Assembly: GCF_046054195.1 (NCBI RefSeq)
Contig: NZ_JBEQCS010000008.1
Span: 1-64,000, forward strand
DNA from: Celerinatantimonas sp046054195
GTDB taxonomy: Bacteria; Pseudomonadota; Gammaproteobacteria; Enterobacterales; Celerinatantimonadaceae
Length of the DNA stretch: 64,000 nt
Reading direction: 5' to 3'
Part shown: piece after piece, positions 54,884-62,451 of the stretch
Numbering within the stretch: the first letter of the stretch is position 1
How the letters are laid out: every line of letters starts with the position of its first letter
Notes under the pieces: generated by a model
Database searches by the model: none
Told to the model about the DNA's origin: nothing
The model's input: only the letters and a program-made list of their open reading frames with translations
Made by a program: the position numbers and the translations under genes

Positions 54884-55712
54884 AGCCCATACGCGAAGGC
54901 TTAAAGAGTTGGCAGCGCTGATGCGCCATCATGCGTGTCATCGTCGCCACGGGCCTTATAAAGTTGGAGTCGATTTAGGAACGGCGAATATTGCGCTAGT
55001 CGTGGTTGATTACGCCAATCAACCGGTGACAGGCATTAGTTATCCATCAACGGTTGTGAAAGATGGTGTTGTGGTGGATTACCTAAAAGCGAGCGAAGTC
55101 GTATCTATGCTCAAAGCTCAGTTAGAAGAGCGCCTTGGTGAGCCTTTGAAATATGCTGCCACAGCGATTCCTCCGGGAATTTCCTCAGGTGACACGAAAG
55201 TAATTGTTAACGTAGTTGAAGCGGCTGGATTTACGGTTACCAATGTGATGGATGAGCCAGTTGCAGCAGCAGTTGCCTTAAACATCACCGATGGTGCCGT
55301 CGTAGATGTTGGTGGTGGCACAACTGGGATGAGTGTGTTTTGCAATAACCAAGTTATCTTTAGCGCCGATGAGCCAACTGGCGGCACACATATGACATTG
55401 GTCGTTGCTGGCGCTTTGAATCTTCAATACGAGCAAGCAGAAGCGTTAAAAATTGCAAAAGAGAATGAAGCGCAAGTCTTTGAGCTGATTCGGCCAGTTG
55501 TTGAAAAAATGGCGACGTTAGTTTGTGGATGGCTGGGGCAGTATCCAGTTAAAAAATTATGGCTGGTGGGCGGGGCAAGTAGTTTCTCGCAGTTTGCCGA
55601 TGTATTTAGTGGTGTGACGAATGTTCCCAGTGTTGTGGCCCCTGAGCCGCTATTAGTAACGCCATTGGGAATTGCTATCAAGGCAAAAGAGGTGGCATCT
55701 GTTCATTTATGA
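54876..55712 (+). CDS. eutJ: EutJ-like actin/Hsp70-fold protein
   Basis: A 278-residue protein of the EutJ family. VGVDLGTANIALVVVD is the phosphate-1 motif and VDVGGGTTGMSVF the phosphate-2 motif of the actin/Hsp70 ATPase fold. Its role in microcompartments is not established; a chaperone role for the encapsulated enzymes is proposed. Overlaps both neighbouring genes. Confidence 0.9.
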   Translation: MAKAHTRRLKELAALMRHHACHRRHGPYKVGVDLGTANIALVVVDYANQPVTGISYPSTVVKDGVVVDYLKASEVVSMLKAQLEERLGEPLKYAATAIPPGISSGDTKVIVNVVEAAGFTVTNVMDEPVAAAVALNITDGAVVDVGGGTTGMSVFCNNQVIFSADEPTGGTHMTLVVAGALNLQYEQAEALKIAKENEAQVFELIRPVVEKMATLVCGWLGQYPVKKLWLVGGASSFSQFADVFSGVTNVPSVVAPEPLLVTPLGIAIKAKEVASVHL

Positions 55713-56398
55713 AAAATCCATCGTTTGAGCACAAACTTGATGCAATGATTTTTGCAATCCTTGAGCAAAAACGCTTAAAAGCCAAGTTGCTGCGAGTGGT
55801 TATCACCGGTTCTGATATGCGCTCATTAGAGCGGATCTTTGCCTGTATCGATGCGTTATATCATCGTGGTTACGCCATTGCGATATCGTTTTCATATTCA
55901 GCTTTTAACTCGATGCTCGCCCAAGTTTGTCAGCGTTGGATAGAGGTGAAAAAGCTTAATATCACAACAGATAACTGTGGCCCTCATTTACCAAAAGATG
56001 ACTATTACGGCGTTTTTTTCCCGGCATTGTCGATGAATAGCTTGGCTAAAATAGCTCAGTGTCTGAATGATAATATTGCCTGTGAATGGGCATTTGATGC
56101 GCTTGCATGCCGGCGCCCTGTCTATGTCACACTCAGCGTCGATGAGGACGAAAGTCATTTTTCCAGCACAATGCGCCAATGCCTGAGCGATTACGTCAAA
56201 GCTCTTAAAGGCCTTGGGGTACACGTGCTCACCCAAGCTTGCCCAGCGGCTCATAACCGCCGACAGCTAATCACTGTTGCCGACGTTCGTAAGATGCAAA
56301 AGCTGACATCTTTGTCTGTCGAGGCTGATGCGCTAATTACCCCAGCGGCACGGGATGAAATCAATCGTTTACAACTTGTTCTGAATAGAAAAAGTTAG
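55709..56398 (+). CDS. Microcompartment-associated flavoprotein-like protein
   Basis: A 229-residue protein. LLRVVITGSD opens a Rossmann-like fold, and YYGVFFPALSMNSLAKIAQCLNDN is the conserved centre of the flavoprotein family (PF02441 type) seen in many glycyl-radical and Eut-type loci. It may bind FMN, but the function in the shell is not known. Translation coupled to eutJ by an ATGA overlap. Confidence 0.8.
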   Translation: MKNPSFEHKLDAMIFAILEQKRLKAKLLRVVITGSDMRSLERIFACIDALYHRGYAIAISFSYSAFNSMLAQVCQRWIEVKKLNITTDNCGPHLPKDDYYGVFFPALSMNSLAKIAQCLNDNIACEWAFDALACRRPVYVTLSVDEDESHFSSTMRQCLSDYVKALKGLGVHVLTQACPAAHNRRQLITVADVRKMQKLTSLSVEADALITPAARDEINRLQLVLNRKS

Positions 56399-56407
56399 GA
56401 GGAACAT

Positions 56408-56680
56408 ATGTATCTGGCCAAAGTGACTGGTGCAATTGTATCAACCACCAAGCATGAATCTTTAATTGGAACCAAGTTATTGGTTGTGAGCCGCATGGAT
56501 GCGAATCATCAGATAACTGGCTATCCAGAAATTGCTGTTGATTGCGTTGGTGCGGGCAATGGTGAAGTGGTGATCGTTGCTGTGGGTAGTTCGGCTCGTA
56601 AAAGTCGCGAGCAGGTAAACTCAGTGATTGATGCTGCTGTGGTGGGAATTGTTGACTCTCTCGAAGTGAATGATGATTAG
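56408..56680 (+). CDS. BMC-P vertex shell protein (EutN/CcmL family)
   Basis: A 90-residue pentamer-forming shell protein. MYLAKVTGAIVSTTKHESLIGTKL and the closing GSSARKS segment match EutN/CcmL. It caps the vertices of the polyhedral shell. A strong TAGGAGG site precedes it. Confidence 0.95.
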   Translation: MYLAKVTGAIVSTTKHESLIGTKLLVVSRMDANHQITGYPEIAVDCVGAGNGEVVIVAVGSSARKSREQVNSVIDAAVVGIVDSLEVNDD

Positions 56681-56713
56681 GCGATAAAAACTCGATGATT
56701 TAAGGCCACTATT

Positions 56714-57232
56714 ATGAGCGTCAATCAAACCCGCGAAAGTCGAAGTCTTGATCATCTCATTGATCAGGCAATTGACCAATACGCTTATGAGCCAGTGACA
56801 ACGCTAAGCTTAAACGATGCGATGACACTGGGGCGATTGGCCCACGAACAAGCGCATCAAATAGGTGTTGCAATCGTCTTTAGCATGCTCGATTCAATGG
56901 GCTATCAACGTTACTTTTTCAGCATGGATAATGCACTGCTAGTCAGCCACCAATTGGCGTATCGCAAGGCTTGGAGCGCGGTTGCTTTAAAAATGCCAAC
57001 GCATGAGCTAGCAAGCCTTTGTCAACCCGGGCAAAGCTTGTATGGGCTGTTGAATCACCCAGATATCTGTTGTGTTGGGGGCGGGCTACCTTGTTGGCAT
57101 AAAGGACAACTGTTAGGTGCAATTGGCATTAGTGGCGGAAGTGTCGAGCAGGATATGTCGGTTGCCAGCAATACTTTGTTTAAATTTAGCCAGTCTCGTT
57201 ATTTACTGACGTCGTCACCATTGGCGGTGTAA
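56714..57232 (+). CDS. PduO C-terminal / GlcG-like protein
   Basis: A 172-residue protein with the HbpS/GlcG fold (PF03928 type), which forms the C-terminal domain of PduO. LSLNDAMTLGRLAHEQAHQIG, RKAWSAVALKMPT and GAIGISGGSVEQD are the conserved segments. The cobalamin adenosyltransferase half of PduO is absent, in keeping with a B12-independent pathway. Members can bind haem; function here not known. Confidence 0.85.
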   Translation: MSVNQTRESRSLDHLIDQAIDQYAYEPVTTLSLNDAMTLGRLAHEQAHQIGVAIVFSMLDSMGYQRYFFSMDNALLVSHQLAYRKAWSAVALKMPTHELASLCQPGQSLYGLLNHPDICCVGGGLPCWHKGQLLGAIGISGGSVEQDMSVASNTLFKFSQSRYLLTSSPLAV

Positions 57233-57253
57233 GCCAAATCAGCCGAGGTTGTT

Positions 57254-58462
57254 ATGCCATCATCTGAGCGCGGCATTTTAGTCATTAATTGTGGTTCATC
57301 ATCGCTGAAATTTTCAGTGTTGCCGCAGGATAAGGATACTCCACTTTTTTATGGTATCGCGCAAAAGCTGGGGTTATCCGATGCCGAGATCACCTTTCAT
57401 GATGAGCAAGGACAAACTTGTTGTTACCCACTTAAACGCAGCTCTCACCAATGTGCGTTAGAAACATTGTTTGCCTATATGCGCCAGCATTCAATGCTAG
57501 GGTCGTTATGTGCGATTGGTCATCGCGTGGCGCATGGCGGGAACCTCTTTAGCCATTCGGTATTGATTAATGATGAAGTGATTGCTCAAATCCGAGGGCT
57601 TTGTGCGCTTGCTCCGCTGCATAATCCAGCGAATTTAATTGGTATTCGCAGCGCCTTGGAATTATTACCTGATATTCCCCAAGTCGCTGTATTTGATACC
57701 GCTTTTCATCAAACTATCCCCGCCAAAGCATATACTTATGCAATCCCTTTGGAATATCGCGAATTGTATCAGGTGCGCCGATATGGCTTTCATGGCAGCT
57801 CGCATCGCTACATTACCGCAGAAACTATTCATCGGTTGGGGTTAAATCCGGCGCAATGTGGGATTGTGATTGCTCATTTAGGCAATGGCTCATCGGTTTG
57901 TGCGGTAAAAAATGCGCAAAGCGTGGATACCTCGATGGGAATGACGCCGCTCGAAGGCCTAGTCATGGGAACTCGTTGTGGCGACCTAGATTGCGGAGTC
58001 CTCGCATATTTAGCACGGTGCACTAAACAGTCGATTGAGTCGTTATATGAGTTAATGAACAATCAGTCCGGTTTACTTGGCTTATCTGGTATATCGAGTG
58101 ATTTTCGCGCTTTACAAAGCGAAAGACTATCGGGAAACCCCCAAGCAACACTTGCCATCGATGTCATGATCCATCGTCTGGCGCGTCATATTGGGGGGCA
58201 TATGGCTTCGTTAGAGCATTTGGATGCATTAGTGTTTACCGGTGGAATCGGTGAAAATTCGCCGCTGGTTCGAGAGTTGACCGTTAAAAGTCTGGCGGTT
58301 TTTGGTTTTCGTTTGGATGAGCGGCAAAATAACGCAATGTGCTGCGGTGAAAGCGGCATTATTTCGCAACCTAACACCCCTGTGGTAATGGTTATTCCAA
58401 CCAATGAAGAAAAAATGATAGCCAAAGATGCAGCCGATATTGCACAGGGTATTGCATTGTAA
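57254..58462 (+). CDS. Acetate/propionate kinase (AckA/PduW-like)
   Basis: A 402-residue ASKHA-fold kinase that makes ATP from acyl-phosphate. VINCGSSSLKFSVL opens it, and YGFHGSSHRYI and VFTGGIGENSPLVRE are the family signatures. In this cluster it would use the propanoyl-phosphate made by PduL. It is intact and ends the first block of the cluster; 350 bases of non-coding sequence follow. Confidence 0.93.
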   Translation: MPSSERGILVINCGSSSLKFSVLPQDKDTPLFYGIAQKLGLSDAEITFHDEQGQTCCYPLKRSSHQCALETLFAYMRQHSMLGSLCAIGHRVAHGGNLFSHSVLINDEVIAQIRGLCALAPLHNPANLIGIRSALELLPDIPQVAVFDTAFHQTIPAKAYTYAIPLEYRELYQVRRYGFHGSSHRYITAETIHRLGLNPAQCGIVIAHLGNGSSVCAVKNAQSVDTSMGMTPLEGLVMGTRCGDLDCGVLAYLARCTKQSIESLYELMNNQSGLLGLSGISSDFRALQSERLSGNPQATLAIDVMIHRLARHIGGHMASLEHLDALVFTGGIGENSPLVRELTVKSLAVFGFRLDERQNNAMCCGESGIISQPNTPVVMVIPTNEEKMIAKDAADIAQGIAL

Positions 58463-58818
58463 TTATTAGCTCTACCAAGGCATTTATGTGGGTTATCTTA
58501 TCCATTTCATCGCTATTTATATCTGCTGTTTTTAGTTTTTATCCCCCTCGTTGGCAGCGTCTGCGTTCGCTTGTTTTCTCTTTTGAATAAACCTGCAATT
58601 TATTGCATCTATCTAAGCGATGACCGCAAAAGAATCCCCCTAGGGGGCAAAACATTTTTCGGTAATCTTCATATGATGAAGATGCTAGGGAGGGTTGATC
58701 TTTGGTAGTTGCAAAACTAATCACAAAAGGTCCACTCCTCTAGTTAAAACGCATCAAGGTGAGCCGGGAGCGCTTAAGCCTTTTTGCTTTAATTATCATC
58801 GAAATTGCCGAGGTAGAT
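58463..58818 (+). promoter_or_regulatory. Spacer with two palindromes between the kinase and shell genes
   Basis: CCCCCTAGGGGG (58636-58647) and ATCTTCAT-ATG-ATGAAGAT (58665-58683) are perfect palindromes ahead of the shell gene. This is the only long gap in the cluster, so a second promoter with regulator sites is likely. No B12 riboswitch pattern is seen, as expected for a glycyl-radical system. Confidence 0.5.
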
Positions 58819-59100
58819 ATGCAACAAGAAGCATTAGGTATGGTTGAAACAAAAGGGTTGGTTTCTGCCATTGAAGCCGCCGATACCATGGTTAAGTCTG
58901 CCAATGTGACACTGGTTGGTTACGAAAAAATTGGTTCAGGATTAGTCACTGTTATGGTCCGCGGTGATGTCGGAGCGGTAAAAGCTGCCACCGATGCAGG
59001 ATCCTCTGCTGCGGCGAAAGTTGGCGAATTGGTTTCTGTCCACGTCATTCCTCGTCCACATGTCGAAGTCGAAAAAATTCTACCCAAAACGCTTGAGTAA
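58819..59100 (+). CDS. BMC-H hexameric shell protein (PduA/EutM-like)
   Basis: A 93-residue shell protein from the ATG at 58819, with GAGG just before. ALGMVETKGLVSAIEAADTMVKSA and VRGDVGAVKAATDAG are conserved in PduA, PduJ and EutM. It forms the main hexagonal tiles of the shell. The frame continues upstream to 58759 without family match. Confidence 0.95.
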   Translation: MQQEALGMVETKGLVSAIEAADTMVKSANVTLVGYEKIGSGLVTVMVRGDVGAVKAATDAGSSAAAKVGELVSVHVIPRPHVEVEKILPKTLE

Positions 59101-59121
59101 TCCATTTAGAGGGGCGTGACA

Positions 59122-59907
59122 ATGAAAGAGAATCTTGTTGAGCAGATTATTTCTGAGGTAATGAATAATCAAAGTCATGTCGGTGAGCCAAGCCAAACTA
59201 CGAAAAGCGGCCCATGTGGGTTAACTGAGTTTGTGGGTAGTTCTGAACTTGGTCATACCATCGGTTTAGTGATAGCAAGCGTCGATAGCCAGCTGCACGA
59301 AGTGATGAATATCGATACTAAATATCGCTCCATCGGTATTTTGGGCGCTCGCACAGGTGCCGGCCCACACATTTTTGCAGCCGATGAAGCGGTTAAAGCC
59401 ACGAACAGTGAAATTGTCGCCATTGAGCTGTGCCGAGACACTGAAGGTGGTGGCGGCCATGGCTCTTTAATTATCTTTGGCGCTGAAGACGTATCAGATG
59501 TGCGCCGCGCGGTGGAAGTTGCTCTGTCCGAGCTCAAACGCACTATGGGCGATGTTTATGGCTCACCCGCTGGCCATTTGGAATTTCAATACACAGCTCG
59601 GGCCAGCTATGCGCTTAATAAAGCGTTTGGTGCGCCAATTGGCCGCTCATTCGGTATGACTTGTGCCGCTCCTGCCGCTATTGGGGTTGTGATCGCAGAT
59701 ACTGCTGCCAAAGCTGCGGTAATTGAGCCTGTTGCCTATTCGAGCCCGCAAAAGGGAACTTGTTTTAGCAACGAAGCCATATTTACTTTTGCGGGGGATT
59801 CTGGCGCCGTTCGCCAGGCCATTGTAGCGGCTCGAGAAGTTGGGTTGCAGTTACTCTCAACGATGGACTCAGCGCCAATTAAATCAACGACAACTCCATA
59901 TATTTAA
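59122..59907 (+). CDS. pduB: BMC-T trimeric shell protein PduB
   Basis: About 261 residues with two BMC domains. LTEFVGSSELGHTIGLVIA, GARTGAGPHIFAADEAVKATN and QYTARASYALNKAFGAPIGR match PduB of Salmonella closely throughout. The N-terminal extension (ENLVEQIISEVM) corresponds to the PduB segment that links enzymes to the shell. ATG at 59122 preceded by AGAGGGG. Found here with a glycyl-radical enzyme instead of the B12 dehydratase. Confidence 0.95.
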   Translation: MKENLVEQIISEVMNNQSHVGEPSQTTKSGPCGLTEFVGSSELGHTIGLVIASVDSQLHEVMNIDTKYRSIGILGARTGAGPHIFAADEAVKATNSEIVAIELCRDTEGGGGHGSLIIFGAEDVSDVRRAVEVALSELKRTMGDVYGSPAGHLEFQYTARASYALNKAFGAPIGRSFGMTCAAPAAIGVVIADTAAKAAVIEPVAYSSPQKGTCFSNEAIFTFAGDSGAVRQAIVAAREVGLQLLSTMDSAPIKSTTTPYI

Positions 59908-59953
59908 GTTCATTGGTGCGCGTTTAAGTGGCGTGTAGTAAGGAATGGCTAGT

Positions 59954-61465
59954 ATGAATGATACTGAAATTACTCAGGCGGTCGCGCATGTTTTGAGTAA
60001 ATATACCCAAACAAACCCGCCTGAAGAGCATACCTGTCAGAGCGAAAATTCAAGCTTTGAGTTGGATAGAATCGTTGCTAAGGCTTTGGCCGAGAAGTTT
60101 TCAACCGCTGCCGTTGAGCCGCTATCTGCTCCAACGATTGACTCTCATGCAGGTGTCTTTGCAGCGATGGATGAAGCAATTGGTGCAGCTTTACAGGCTC
60201 AGATCCAATATCGGCATTGTTCAATGCGTGATAGAGAAAGCTTTATCAGTGGGATCCGCAGCATTTTTATTCAGGAGTCAATTCTTGAAAAAATTTCGCG
60301 GATGACAGTCGATGAAACAGGCATGGGCAATTACGATGATAAATTGATTAAAAATCGAATTGCTGCCACTAAAACCCCTGGTACCGAAGATCTCACAACG
60401 TTTGCGTTATCTGGTGATGATGGCCTTTCATTGATGGAATATTCGGCTTATGGGGTGATTGGCTCGATTACCCCAACCACCAATCCAACCGAAACCATTA
60501 TCAACAATACTATTGGCATGTTGGCTGCTGGAAATACCGTGGTATTTAGCCCACATCCGCGCTCAACCAAAGTATCGCTCTATACCATCGATTTAATTAA
60601 CCGCAAACTTGCTGAGCTTGGCGCACCTAACAACTTAGTTGTCACAGTTGCCAAGCCATCGATTGAGAATACCAATGCGTTAATGAATGACCCGCGGGTC
60701 AACATGCTGGTTGCAACGGGTGGGCCTTCGATAGTGCGCGCCATTATGTCGACCGGGAAAAAGGCAATTGGTGCTGGAGCCGGGAACCCGCCTGTGGTCG
60801 TGGATGAAACGGCCAATGTGGAAAAAGCCGCTCAAGACATCATCAACGGCTGTGCCTTTGATAATAATCTGCCGTGCATCGCCGAAAAAGAGCTGATTGT
60901 CGTTAATGAAGTGGCTGACTATTTGATTCATTGCATGAAAAAATGCGGCGGTTATTTATTGTGCGATCCCAAATTAGCTCATCAGCTGCAGAATCTGGTC
61001 ATCAATGCCAAAGGCACTGGCCCTAAAACTGAGTTTGTCGGTAAGAACGCCCGTTATCTTTTGGAACAGTTGGGAATTGACGCGCCAGCTGACATAAAAG
61101 TGATTCTCATTGAAACAGAACGAGACGACCCATTTGTTGTGAATGAGTTGATGATGCCGATTTTGCCAATTGTGCGCGTGGGCAACGTCGATGAAGCGAT
61201 TGATTTGGCAGTAAAAGTTGAGCATGGCAACCGTCATACCGCGATGATGCATTCGATGAATGTAGAAAAATTAACCAAAATGGCCCGTTTAATCCAGACC
61301 ACTATTTTTGTCAAAAATGGGCCATCGTATGCCGGAATTGGTGTGGGTGGCGAAGGCCATACCACCTTTACGATTGCAGGCCCTACCGGTGAAGGGCTGA
61401 CTTCGGCCCGCTCGTTTGCCCGGCATCGGCGCTGCGTGATGGTCGAAGCGTTGAATGTTCGCTAG
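59954..61465 (+). CDS. CoA-acylating aldehyde dehydrogenase (PduP-like)
   Basis: About 503 residues. It oxidises propanal to propanoyl-CoA with NAD. The catalytic Cys lies in FDNNLPCIAEKE, and VATGGPSIVRAIMS and GPTGEGLTSARSFARHRR are typical. The N-terminal MNDTEITQAVAHVLSKY is a probable encapsulation helix followed by a linker. AAGGA is too close to the ATG at 59945, so the ATG at 59954 is favoured. Confidence 0.94.
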   Translation: MNDTEITQAVAHVLSKYTQTNPPEEHTCQSENSSFELDRIVAKALAEKFSTAAVEPLSAPTIDSHAGVFAAMDEAIGAALQAQIQYRHCSMRDRESFISGIRSIFIQESILEKISRMTVDETGMGNYDDKLIKNRIAATKTPGTEDLTTFALSGDDGLSLMEYSAYGVIGSITPTTNPTETIINNTIGMLAAGNTVVFSPHPRSTKVSLYTIDLINRKLAELGAPNNLVVTVAKPSIENTNALMNDPRVNMLVATGGPSIVRAIMSTGKKAIGAGAGNPPVVVDETANVEKAAQDIINGCAFDNNLPCIAEKELIVVNEVADYLIHCMKKCGGYLLCDPKLAHQLQNLVINAKGTGPKTEFVGKNARYLLEQLGIDAPADIKVILIETERDDPFVVNELMMPILPIVRVGNVDEAIDLAVKVEHGNRHTAMMHSMNVEKLTKMARLIQTTIFVKNGPSYAGIGVGGEGHTTFTIAGPTGEGLTSARSFARHRRCVMVEALNVR

Positions 61466-61488
61466 TTCGTTTTAAGGTGGAGCTGAGC

Positions 61489-61788
61489 ATGAAAGTTCGA
61501 ATTATCAATGCGCCAGGGGCCGATGTTTTAGCCATGCTAAAACGGCGAATTTCACCCGAGCTAAGACAAAGCATCGATTTGGTCTGCACCGATGCAATTG
61601 GGTTAGTGCTATTGCCGATTCCTGATCTGTATTTTTATGCAGATAAAGTCAGCAAAAGGGCCAATGTCACAGTCACTGAGATCTGTGGAACTTGTCCTCA
61701 GCATGTCACCACCCTTGGCATTTTTGGCGAGCTTTCCGCAGTAAGAGACGCGGTTCAAGTGATAGAGGAGGACTCAGAGAGTTTCTGA
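61489..61788 (+). CDS. grpU: GrpU-like BMC-H shell protein with pore cysteine motif
   Basis: A 99-residue, divergent BMC-domain protein. The ICGTCPQH segment (about residues 65-72) matches the pore-loop CPQ region of GrpU, the glycyl-radical shell protein reported to bind an Fe-S cluster in its central pore. The flanking GIFGELSAVRDAVQVIEE is the BMC helix. A possible electron conduit across the shell, by analogy. ATG at 61489 with AAGGTGGAG upstream. Confidence 0.85.
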   Translation: MKVRIINAPGADVLAMLKRRISPELRQSIDLVCTDAIGLVLLPIPDLYFYADKVSKRANVTVTEICGTCPQHVTTLGIFGELSAVRDAVQVIEEDSESF

Positions 61789-61796
61789 GTGAACCG

Positions 61797-62405
61797 ATGA
61801 ATAAGCTCCTCATCTTAGCCGGTGATTTTTCAGAAGATTATGAAGTAATGGTGCCTTTTCAGGCGCTAAAAATGCTCGGATTTGATGTTGATGTGGTATG
61901 CCCGGGAAAGTTAAGTGGTGAATGTATAAAAACAGCGATTCACGATTTTGAAGGGGATCAGACTTACAGCGAAAAACCTGGCCATTTGTTTGTATTAAAT
62001 GCCTCGTTTCGCGATCTCAACCTTGCTGAATATAGCGGTTTATATATCACCGGTGGGCGTTCATCAGAGTATTTAAGACTGGATGCAAGGGTGTTGCATG
62101 TTGTGGATTATGCCATTCACTTTGCGCTTCCCATGGCAGCGATTTGCCATGGAGTCCAGATCTTGGTTGCAGCTAATGTGCTTAAAGGAAGAAAAGTAAC
62201 AGGGTATCCGAGTGTGAAACCTGAAGTCGAACTTGCGGGTGGGCAATGGGTTAGCGCTTGTGATGATGGGGCAGTAACCGATGGCAATTTGGTGACGGCT
62301 CCCACTTGGAAAGCGCATCCGGAACTGTTACGTGCGTTTATTCATTTGCTTGGGATTCGCTTCATGCAGAAGGCATCAGGCTCTGTCGCAAGGCTAAATA
62401 ATTAA
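61797..62405 (+). CDS. DJ-1/PfpI family protein
   Basis: A 202-residue protein with LLILAGDFSEDYEVMVPFQAL, LYITGGRSSEYLR and the nucleophile elbow AAICHGVQIL (Cys near residue 120). Members include glyoxalases and deglycases; such a function would fit detoxifying reactive aldehyde. It begins 8 bases after grpU. Confidence 0.88.
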   Translation: MNKLLILAGDFSEDYEVMVPFQALKMLGFDVDVVCPGKLSGECIKTAIHDFEGDQTYSEKPGHLFVLNASFRDLNLAEYSGLYITGGRSSEYLRLDARVLHVVDYAIHFALPMAAICHGVQILVAANVLKGRKVTGYPSVKPEVELAGGQWVSACDDGAVTDGNLVTAPTWKAHPELLRAFIHLLGIRFMQKASGSVARLNN

Positions 62406-62451
62406 GGTGTGATCTCGCTGTCTCGCCTTATCATATTTCGGGAGTAATTCT

